The position numbers were made by a program, and so were the translations under genes. Under the pieces are notes generated by a model. That model did no database searches, was not told where the DNA came from, and saw only the letters and a program-made list of their open reading frames with translations. A stretch of DNA of 64,000 nt from Patiria pectinifera (Eukaryota; Echinodermata; Asteroidea; Valvatida; Asterinidae): NCBI GenBank assembly GCA_029964075.1, contig CM057140.1, positions 14,712,643 to 14,776,642 of the forward strand, in the 5' to 3' direction. Every line of letters begins with the position of its first letter. The stretch's first letter is position 1. Shown piece after piece: positions 37,887 to 49,800 of the stretch.

Positions 37887-40800
37887 GTAACTTGAATAAT
37901 TGATTTCTTTAATTGAAATTACAATATGGAAATGATGATATTTGTGTTCTACTTCTCACAGTTTTGCCATCTTTATTGGGCAGAAAGCTGTTTTAACCAG
38001 GTCTGAATTTTTTTTTCTGCCGGTTTGGTTTTCTAACACAGGTACCAAAAAAAAACTGCTGGGGGGCTTAATACAAAAAGATGATTCATCATGACATAAA
38101 ATTATCATTTTATTTTAGATGCTGAACAATTCCATGAAAATTTAATTTCAAAAAGTAAAATGCACAGTAATCCAGCTTAGCTCTAACCATGCTAAATTCA
38201 ACCAGATTCTGTATAGAATTCAAATGAACCATTGACGGTGTGGTATTTGGCAAGTACGGCGCCAAAGAGCCGGAGTCTAACAGCAACGGAGGAACGAGAC
38301 GCAAGTCAGGTTTGTTTCGGTGCATGGATCAGACTGAAGCCTCGTAGCCAGCCCGCTCGAGCTGGCCACTCATGCCGTCAAGCCTGACTGACTTTATTTA
38401 ATACGCATTCACTACAACGGGTAGAGTCAGGGGACAGTATGGAATATCTTTGAGTGTATTACAAAGGCCTGTTGAAATTTTGTTTGATTTAATTTCAATT
38501 ATGCATTTATTGAAAAGAGCACAGAAAAGAGTACACAAAAGAAGTATACATGTACATCACTTCAAAGTCTACATTCTATATTTCTGTATAAGTTAATCTT
38601 TAAGGGATAAAGAAAGAAACAAGACATGTAATAGAATTTGTCCTGCGTGTCGTTCACACTTTTCTCTCTGAATAAGTCAAATCCGCAGCCCTAGGTGATA
38701 CATCCACACTAATCCTTCTGATAACAAACAACTTTTCAGCGCCTTGGCGTTTGCTGCCTATACCTGCGAGAGAGCTCCATCCATCTTAAATTTTGCTCAC
38801 CTCGTATCACTTGATACATGTATGTGAGGTTTTAAGACTGACAAAAAGTCCTTTGTGTGTTACTAGACAGAAACACATCGGTTAAAAGGAGGTAAAAATA
38901 AGACCAGAAAGGGTAAATTGCCAAAAGACAACTAATTACAATCTTACAAAATTATTTCAGAAATAAAATTAGCTGATTTCAGGCTTTTTAAACTTACAGA
39001 TAACATTTTGGTGTCATAAATGTAGCTAACTCACATTTCCTGCAAAAGTGTCAAAGCCCACGTACATATCCTTGTTATTTTGATTATTCTTATAGTTTTA
39101 ACAATTTCATGCATGTTATTATAATGAAAAGAATTCATGAAGACTTTTTTTCATAACATTTTAAAACTCTCACATTTAAATTCATGGAGGGAATTGATAA
39201 AATTTCAAACTAGACCAGAGATTAGCCAGGCATGGATACTTTTAATCCTTTTTATAGCCCTCATTCATACAAGTATTCATATCAGTTGAACCCATTTTGA
39301 CCGGACAAACCTCCCCTAGGGCTCAATGCAAGGGGGGGGGGGGATGATGGCCTTTGACGGCATTCAGATGACTCCTGTAAAGACGTCATAAATGATTGAT
39401 GAGAAGTTTCTCCATCAACACCTATTGGTAGGTTTCCCTCAAATGACCGGATGGTAATAAGCATTGGACTGTGTCGGAGCCTCTTGCTAAGTGTTTGCAA
39501 TAGAAATATTGCCTCAAATAAATTGAATCGTTTGTGAAAGAATTCTAAAGAGAATGATGTTGGTGCTTTATCTTTAAAAAGTGCACAGCTACTTTTTCAT
39601 ATAGTTTGCGAGGTAATTATTGACGGTAGTCCAACAGTGAATAATTCTTTGCCGGTATAGCAAATGGGATGTTTTTTTTTTCTTTTCTTGGTCTGGTCAA
39701 CATTTGTCTAATTATCATCATCCCTACCAACCCAATAATTTAATTAGATGGCAAACTGAAGACCTGCATGTGACAGTGCTCCTCCATAGCATCTAAACCT
39801 AGCAACTCCATGTACTGGCTTTGCTTAAAGGCACGGTAGGAACACTTGCAATTACCTGGAAACGTACTGTTTCAAGGAGAAAGTCCTTGCTCAAAGTTGA
39901 AGATAGGAATGGTACCAAATACCTTGTGAAATGTTTCTCCGTAGAATGAAATGGTGTCATTCAGAAGAAAACAATAAATGAAGGCGGTTTAAGAAAGTGT
40001 GCCCAGATGTGTTTGCAATGAATCGAGTTACGAGACCCCAAAAATTGTGCATACATTTTCGTCTGTTTGCTGAAAATGTATAGTATCCAGTTTCTGTCCA
40101 ATGAGCTGAAACTTCAACGAGTTTGTTGTTGGGCACCCTTCTGAAGATTTCCAGCAATATTGTTGCTCAAAAGGAGAAAAAAATGCACAAAACGCAAATG
40201 ATAAAATGTACCTTTAAACTACATGGCTCTCACCAACTGTGCTCAATACGCTCCAGGTACAGTACTGAGAACTCGGGGATCTGTTGGAATGTAGACCCCT
40301 AGAGATCCTCTCTGCATTCGTCAGGAAATGTCAGGGAGTTGAGAGGAAAAAAGTTAAACTTGAAGAAGAAAATTGGATTTGACAGACTGAAGAGTTAAAA
40401 AAAGTAGTGACATTTAAAAAAACAAAAATAAATGGTGTACTGTTCATGCGCTGTGCTGGGTGACGGCACATGTCCCTTTTCCGTGCTTGACAATTTTGAC
40501 ACAGTGTGTGCACGAACGTGTAGAGAAAACCTCAGGCTGCACTTTTCTGTTAAGGGGAAAAAAATTTGATTTGAATTATCGTCGGGAGAGGACACAAGTG
40601 TTTATTATCTTTGAAGTGGGAGCAGGTGCAGGTTAAGCGAGGGCATCTGAAAAAAAAAGATATTTTTTTTCCCCCTCAACTTGGGTGATTATATGAAGGG
40701 AGTCACTATACAATACAGGACACTGCAACATTTTAGCTCTTTTTGAATGTCTACTTTCATTATGCTGAAAATTTGAAATGAAAAAAAAAATGTAAAGAAA

Positions 40801-43800
40801 AATATTTTAAAAAACATGCATCTTTTTACTTTTTACCAAACTGTATGATGAAATTAAATGATTCAAATGACCATAAGTTAGGATTAATATGTAAATTCTC
40901 TTAATCCTTCTCTGTACATGTACACTTACATTGTACATGTAGTTCTGATCGCAATCACTTTGGCTACAAAGTAGACATGCACATGCCTGAGAAGAAATTT
41001 CCTCGTTGACCATTTTACGCTGACTCATTTTTTAAAAACTTGAATAAATAAACCAATTCAAATCTGTGAATAGATTGCGTGTAGTGTGTGGAGGGAAAAG
41101 ATACTGTCAGTCTGTTTGCTGATAAATTGGTTTGGACAATTTGATAAATCAGACTTTTTTGCTGAACAGTGTCGTGTGTACCGCGCAATTACCGGCACTT
41201 GACAATGTTTTGCAGTTGATGTCACCAGTAGCTTGAATTTTTGTATTACTGCCCAAAATAAATATGAATTTAGAAACTTGTGTTTAATATTTCATCAAAA
41301 ATTAAATGCACCCGTCCCTAGACTTCACAAATTGAGGGCTGGTGCCATAAGAAATTGGAGGGAGTTGTGCCTACTTTATTCGGCATTATGTCCTCCCGCA
41401 CGGTTTCTTGAACGGATGAGGATGTTTGTGTAGGAAGCAAAACACGCTGTAAGAGACTCTAAAGTGCTCACTCTCACCAATTACATTAAGCTACTCCATC
41501 ACTGTCAGCAATGATGCGTAACCGGGGGCAACGCTGAATGAAGAAAAAGTACAGACGGGTGTTACCTAAGTGCAGACAGTATCTTCACCTTGTTTGTCCT
41601 CTGAAGAGACTCTAAACGTTCCTCGTCTAGCATCCATTAAAAAAAAAAGACACACTGTTTTCTTTTTTGTCTGCCTAATGTGCGTCTGGTACGCTCTGCA
41701 TCTTGTTTAACCGTGGGTCTTGACAGTGATGCATCAGAGATGAGTGTAGCAACATTTTTTTGGGGGGGGGGGAGGGGGAACAATCAACGAGGAAGGAAGA
41801 AGTATTGGTGAATCATGGGGAGAGAATGGTGCATGAATGGATGGGGATGGCGTGTCGTTAATCTGTCAATGTCAATTGACGATGTGTACTTCATCATGAG
41901 AACTGTGATATTGAAATGAAGGCCAGGTTCACTTCAAATGCTGGTTATTCCACTGATTGAAATTGTAATTCTCAAAATCATCGTGGGGGATGGGATTTTC
42001 TATTTTAGAAAAGACCAACATTGCAAGGAATTCTATTGGAATTTTTCTACATCATAGATTTGTATAGATCAGAAAAATAACCCACTCTTGTAATTCAAAC
42101 TCAATTTTTAACATCAGCTTGTTAAAAATTATTAGTCGGAATTAAAGACCCAACAAATTATAACTTATGATTGAGACAATCAAGAACATGGTTTTTTTAA
42201 CTATAAGATATCAAAGAAACAATAATTGTTCATCAAATTGTTTATTCAAAAGGTTTTCTTTTTGGTGTTTCTCATCTGTAGGAGGTCGAGCGTGAGATCT
42301 CATTCCGTACCGAGGCAGGGTTCTACTACTCATTCTACAAGCAACTGGTCTTTGCGCCGTCCATTGCAGAAGGTAAAATAACAGCGATTAGTCCTTACTC
42401 CATCGAGTATGAAGAGAGCGTCCAACATCCATCCAAAGCCATTGCATTGGTCATCTGTGCTTTGAATTTAAGTGCTTTGAATGAGCAGGAATAGTGTTTG
42501 GACACACAGCTTGCTATCGACAAATCACTGTACACTCATGAGGCCCCCTTCAATGGAGAAACCACTGTGCATGCTATTGTACAAAGCAACTGCCCTGTGA
42601 CTGATTATCTGAACAATAGCTAGCACAATGCTTTCACCATTGAAGGGGCCCTTCGTGATAGAATTGATAACGTGCCCTGATTGGTCTATAGGCATGTAAA
42701 AGATGTACAACAAAAATTTGTTTGAAAATTCATGAAAAATTTCAGCTTAAATTCTTTCATCCGAAACTCTGATTCGCAGGCAGTCAAAAATCAATCCTCT
42801 TCCCTTGCCATGCCTTTTACACAGGCTAGTCACCAACAGTCAGATCATATTTTAAGCAAGCACTGTGACTAGTCAAATTCAGTCAACAGACAAAAACTGG
42901 CAAGTTGTGGGCACAGCTGGCTTAGCAATCACCTACAATCAAAGCATAGCTTTATCAAGTTACATTTAAACAGTCACAGCCAGTCAATCCTGCTTTATGT
43001 AGTCTGGGAGCTCTTAACTGTTGAAAACAGTCACTTGATTGATTTTTAACGGAGGACAACTTGACACAGAATGTGTGTTTGCATAGGAGGTTAATGAATA
43101 TTCGTTATACCCCAACCACGCTGTCTCGGTTCATAGGCTTAATTTCTTTCAGTACCACCTGCTGTATTTCAATATGCACCTGCACTTGTTGGAAAGGTCC
43201 TAACTAAATCGTCAAGTAACCAGTTGTGGGCTGTATCAAGCTGCACGGCCATGGGGAAGGGGGGGGGGGGAGGAACCTCTTGACCAAGTCCATCATCTGT
43301 CCACAGTCAGTCCAGATCCTTGGGTCTTCAGCAGGATGTATGCGATATAACCACTCAATTAGATTAAAGCCGATCAGTCGACTAGTAGCTAACAAAGTGT
43401 GACAGGCTATGCACATGGCGTGGCGTTAACATTGACTGACGGGATAGGGGTTGACACCTGATCGGTGTTAATAGTTAGGCTGTTCCATTAACTGCTGATG
43501 GGATGCCAAACTGTACATGTACTTTGAGTCAAAAGACAATTATTTACCCATTTTTTTTTTAAGACGGATGAGTTTGTGATTTTCCATAGAACTATAGGTA
43601 CATGTACATGTATTGTTGTATTCCATTGTGTCTTTGAAAAGTAAGTATTCTTGTACAGTATCCAACAGGAATTTCAGAACATTCTTAGAAAAGTGAATAA
43701 TGATGGTGGTCTGAACTTTTCATTCTAAATTTAATTGTTTTAATTTTTCGGAGGTCTTACATTGTACATTCCATTTTAGTTGTTCAGTAATCAGTGTAGA

Positions 43801-46800
43801 AATTTTGTGTTTACCTTTTAAAATTGGACTTTTCTGATTTAAAACAGAAAAAAAAGAAACATTGATTTCGAGTCTACTCAACAACCAACAAGCTTTGTCA
43901 GTTTAACCTTGGCAGTTGCGACAGCTTTCTTCTAATCTTCCCAGCAATTCCCCTTGACACGACTGCCCTGTTCCGTTTCCCGATAACAGTCCCATTAATA
44001 ACCTGTCCTAATCTCTGCCGACAGGCCTGCACGGCTTGACTCACGACAACGACACGGAGAATTGGCGGACCATCAACGCCTTGGAACGATTCAACATCTA
44101 TCAGGAGGTGGTGCTTGCAGTCATCTACAAGAGCTTGTCTTTTATCCAGGTACATGTAAGGAAATTAGTAATTCAGCTTGCTCCATAGAGTTGCAGAATT
44201 TCATTTATTCATAAGATGAAAATTTTTTGTGTGTTTACTTAAAATTTCATTTGCAGAATTTCATTTGCAGAATTTCATTTGCAAAGAACAATCCGCAAAA
44301 TTGTGGAAAAATCTCTCTCTCTAAAAAAAAAACCCGAGAAAAATAACAAGACATAAAAAAACCCAGAGAAAGCAGAGAATATTTCAGAAACTGGAAAATT
44401 GGAAAACCGAGGATAAAATGGGTAAACCTGGCAAACAAAGCAGGATAAAACGGCCAAAAGAACTTAAAATGCTTAAAACACCCTTACAAACACATACTTA
44501 AAAAGAACAAACCCCCATCCTTCAAAATACCCTCCAAAAATATATTTATCCCTCCCTTCCATAAACAAAAACAAAATTTAAAAATATCCTTCACTTATAA
44601 CAGCCTTGTTAAGAGGGCAGTAAACAAGATGATCTTTAGAAAAGCAGATTTTCCTTCCTTGACTGAAAATATCTTTCCGAGTTCCTTGCCCCTTTTTAAG
44701 TTCCTTGCCCCTTTTTGAAGCTTATCGGTAGAGATGACCCTGTATAGTCTGTCATCGGCAGCACAGCATTTCCTGACACGAAATCCCCACTGATCCTCGT
44801 TAATTTACTGCCTCCTTGTTACATATATGAACTTGCCTGAATGACGGCTCTCATGGCCATCAATATCAATCAACTTTGTATGAGGCTACTTTTCTCGTTG
44901 GCTTAACCAACTCATCAGACCTGATTTTGATTGTGCGTGAGTCACTGGGATCATAATTTTGTTAGTTTGTGCTCGTTACTCCGTGGGCAATTGAGAAAAT
45001 TGAATTGGTCATACTGCTGGTGGTTTATGAATATTCATATTAATGTGAGGGACAAATGTACATCTATATGTAGATAAAGGGGTGTTACGTGGGGGGAGGG
45101 GGATCAGGATCCCAACCCCCTCCCAATCATTAGTTTTGTCGGTGAAATTGTTGTCCCGTCCGCAAAATAACATGTCTGTCAGCATATAAGCCACAACATA
45201 TTGCGCCACGTATCATCCAATAGTGTCCAGCCTTGTCAGCCTTGAACAGCACCCCCTTTTATAGTCATGCAGATGGTGTCCAGTCCCCATTCCCCCTCCC
45301 CATCCAAATTCAGCACAAATGTTCTGCTTACTATAGGGAGCAACTAAATGGAACAATCATATCGCTGTCATGATTCCTTCCTCTCTTTTACAGAAGTCCT
45401 ACCCACCGATCTTCTTCTACATCTATTCCGTCTTTGCCTTACACGGCCTGTACCTGGTAGCACTGTACTGCACAGCATGGATGCTGAGTGGATCCTGGTT
45501 GGCAGGTGTACTGGCGTCTGCTTTCTATGTATTCAACAAGTAAGGAGGAGAGATCAATCGTTAAATGCTGAAGGATGTGATCTGTTATATTTAACCTTAG
45601 ATTCCTTTCCTTGTGAGGAACCTTCCTTAATGCCAAAATCTTCCTCTGTGGAGGAATCCAATCTTTGTAGCTTTCAAGGGACATTTAATTCTCTCTTTAG
45701 TGGCTGGGCGGTACTTTCTTAAATCCTTCAAAATTCTCTTCGAAAGAATGCCTTTCTCACAGTTCACGTGAATAGCTTATGACTTGACTTGAGTCTTGAA
45801 GACTTACGATTTTCTTGTGATTGCCTTGTGATGACTTATGATGCCTTACGATGACGTATGATGACTTATCATGGCTTATGATGTCTTACGATGACTTATG
45901 ATGACTTATGATGACTTATGGTGACTTGTGATGACTTGTGATGACTTGTGATGACTTGTGATGACTTGTGATGACTTGTGAAGACTTGTGATGACTTGTG
46001 ATGACTTGTGATGACTTGTGAAGACTTGTGATGTCTTGTGATTTCTTGTGATGCCTTGTGATGACTTTTGATGACTTGTGATGTCTTGTGAGTCTTGTGA
46101 TGACTTGTGATGACTTGTGATGTCTTTTGATGTCTTGTGATGTCTTGTGATGACTTTTGATGTCTAATGATGACATGGTGACTTATGATGACTTGTACTG
46201 CCCTGTCGGCATTATCCCCTTTTCACAGGGAAGATACAACCAGGGTAGACTACACCATTCCACTGAGGGAGAGTTTTGCCTTGCCCATGCTGTTCACTCA
46301 GATGGCCTTCATTACCTACTACCTCCGACCAAACATCACCGTCATACGACAGGTGGGTTGGACATTCTAATTAATTGATCTCATTTTCAAATCCCTCAAA
46401 TTGGAGATAAATGTCGGCCCGATGAGTCATGTTGGATCAGAACAGACTAATACTTGCAAGCCCCTCAAAACTTTGTCAGCTCAGAAACTTGTAAGAAATT
46501 AAGTGTAACATTATGATGTATGCATCTTGAGATTGGTTTGGAGCTCATTCTTGCCATGATACTGTTACTGGTCTTTGAACCCAGAACCCACCCCTCCATT
46601 ACCCACCTCTAACACTCTACCCTGCCCCAGCCCTAACCCCTCATGCCCCTCCCTCCCCCCCCCCCAAAGAAAAGAGAAATATCCAGGGTGTATTCTATTG
46701 TACTGCCTGGCAAGTTCACAATTCATTAGTGAAACAGTTTTCTGTAAAACTAACTGAGTTACCTGACTTTTTTTGTTTCATGTTTTTAATATTATTTATA

Positions 46801-49800
46801 AATTATTGATAGGAATATATTTGTTTGTTTTGGTTGTGTTGCAGAGAGTCAGCCTGGCCTTCATCCTCCTGAGCTCATTTCTCTTCGTCCTGTTCTGGCA
46901 GTTTGCCCAGTTTGTGTTCCTGCTTCAGGCCATGGCGTTGTACGGATCGGCAAGCCTTCAGATGGTGCCAACTCACAAGGTAAGGCCACTCTGAGGTCTT
47001 TGATTTTGATTGGTCAGTGGTAAGTGGTCAAGTTGACCCAAGTATATAACTGATTGATTTTGCCGTCTTGAATTTTATCCTGCAAAGATCCAAAACTTGA
47101 ATGATAATAATAAATTTGGTCGAGCCGAAGGCATGTAAAGGCACCTTAGGCTTATATGACCCAAATTGGAGAGTTAATTGATCTTATATTTATTGTAATC
47201 AGCTGATTCAGATTTGGAACATTTCATTGATTTCGTTGATCCATTGTAGAGCGAGGAAGCTCTTGATTTACATCATCATTACATTATTAATTGATTACTT
47301 CCTTCAAATTGATGGCTCGATTCCTACTATCCCCTCTGCCCCTATGACCCAAATTAATAATTTCCTCATTACCTTCCTCAAGGTTGTCCGATTGCTCCTC
47401 CTTCAAGCCATCGCCATCCTGGCCGTCTGCCTCCTCCAGTTCTTCAACAAGATGCTCCTGGGTTCCCTCGTCTTCAGTTTCATCGCGGCGGCTCTCTTGG
47501 ACCTTCAATTACAGGTAAATCGATATCCTTAAAAACCAGGACGGATATTTGTCTCCACCGGGGATGTAATCGAGTCTATCACAAGTCCCTGCAAGTCCAT
47601 CACAAGTCCTCCAGTCCCAATTCAACTCACAAGCTATTCAAATAAGCTTTGGCAAAGGCATTCCTTTGTTATCGTTCATCCACTGTTTCTTGTGATGGAC
47701 TTGACTACATCCCTGCTCTGTGCCAATAATTACTTTTATAATAAGAAACTGAGTGCGTGTACAAATTAATTTAGAATAAGTATCGTTCATTCTCTATTTT
47801 TTTTACAGGGGAGTCGTCCCTCCCCAGGAGGGATTCTAACCCGATTCATCAAGTTGCTGGCCCATGTAGTGCTGGTTCTATTCCTGATGGTGCTCATCAA
47901 CATGTCCATAAAGGTCAAAACATCGTTACAAGATTCAAAACCTAATACCTTATAAATAATCAGGACTTTCATTTTTATTTTGGCACAGACTTTCTCATAG
48001 AGTGATTTCTGGCAAACCGAAGAGAAATCTTCGAGAAATGGAAATAGATAATGCAGATCAGCTTTATCTTAATAACATATTTTTATACATTTTGTAATTT
48101 TTTTTATCACAGTTTGCCATTGGCCTGGAGGCTGATCAGCATATTTTCAAATTCCTGACGGCCAAGTTTGGAATTGCTAACATCAGGTATGCAAGGGTCT
48201 TATTCTCAGAAATACACAAGAAATGCTGCGTTTTTATTTTGTACACAAACAGAAAGTTGTTATAAAAATGAAATTTGTCAGTTTAGGAATACTTGTTTGA
48301 GATGTTGGCAAATATGCAGTTTCAAATTGAGAATTTTTTTATAAACAGATAACAACTCATTTGTAAATAAATATGTTAAAAATGATTCGTTCTTAGTATG
48401 TACAAAGCATTTATGCAGGTTGGTTTTAATGGTGGTCTTTTCTCCAGGGATTTTGACGCCCTCATGTACCAGTGCAATGGAGCTTTTGGCTTCCTGCCCA
48501 TTGACACCATATGGCGGCTGAGTTGGAGACTAGTCTTTCCCCTCTACAGCATTGTAATGGTGGGGTTGTTGGCAGTGTTAGCTACAGCAGTCTATCAAAA
48601 CTGGAGGTAAGTAGTTTTGTAGAAATTATACAAATTTCATTCAATTTTTTCAGTATTTTTTGTCAAATCTCACTTGAAAATGAGTAAATGTGCAGATTTT
48701 TTTTTCTCGTTTTGAAAGTTTATGGGCTGATGAAAGGCAAAATAGAAACCAAAAAAATTCATGTCTTTCAATTTATTTTATAAAAAGATTCATTTTTTTA
48801 AAATTAAAATTATTTTTGGTGAGCGATGGTAGTTAGATAGTAAAAGAAAATGGACAAGTTGTCCTGAGTATCTGTAAAAATAAATAAATTGCCAAATAAT
48901 TTGTGTTAATGCTTACCAGAAATTGTTTGACTGGTTTTTTTTCAAACCACAGCAAACAAGCTGTTCTAGCCAGGGCCAAGAAAGACGACGACGCCACTCC
49001 CCCGCCCCCAGATGCCTCAGACTCCGCCCACCTCCTCAGCGAGCGTCCTGAGCTGGCTTATCTAGCCATTCAGTCTGTCTTCTTGGCTTGTCTAGCCATA
49101 GCCATACAGCGGCTCAAGTACCTGTGGCTGCCCCATGTCTGCGTGCTGGCTGCGTTTGGCATCTGCGATTATCGGACATGGAGGGCGCTGTTGACGCGGC
49201 TGGGATTCAAGTCCGAAACCGGGGTGAGAGACAGTTCTTAGTATACCAAAAAAGTTGGGAGCCATTGATGAAAACTTTCACCTTTCTTAGGTGGACCCTA
49301 ATTGACTGAGTCACTGACTGACCGAGTCAGTGACTGATTGACCAACTCCCCCACTGACTCCCCAAGTCACTGACTCACTGACTGACTGAGTCACTGAGTT
49401 ATGTCCTAAACTGAGATTTTTGGGTCCAGCTTGACGGGCCAAGCCTACATTTGCTTTTTATTAACCCTAACCTTCGCAAATCCTCCAAAATCATCTTTGC
49501 AAAATGAAGGATTTTGCAGGATTGAGGAAGTGGTCACTCCTCATAGCACCACATTCAAGAAATAACATAGGATTTAGCAGGATTGAGGCTATATGCAATT
49601 TTTACATGGAGGCAGTTGGAGGATTTTGCAGGATTGAGGTTGTATCCTAGCAAAGACGCCTAGGGAGTTAGGGTTAGTTTCTGGTATCCAAACACTTAAC
49701 TTAATATTAAACTGAATTTTTCAACAGGTACAGATTGCTCGACATGTCGCCACGCTTATCGTGCTCGCTGTGTTTCTGACCATCGTGAGTATCAGTTGTA

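Noticed and set aside
45916-46176. Minus-strand frame of repeated SSQVITSHHK
   Set aside because: It is a by-product of the GATGACTTGT array.
45745-46190. CRISPR-like array
   Set aside because: Units are about 10 bases, without spacers, in an animal intron; it is a minisatellite.
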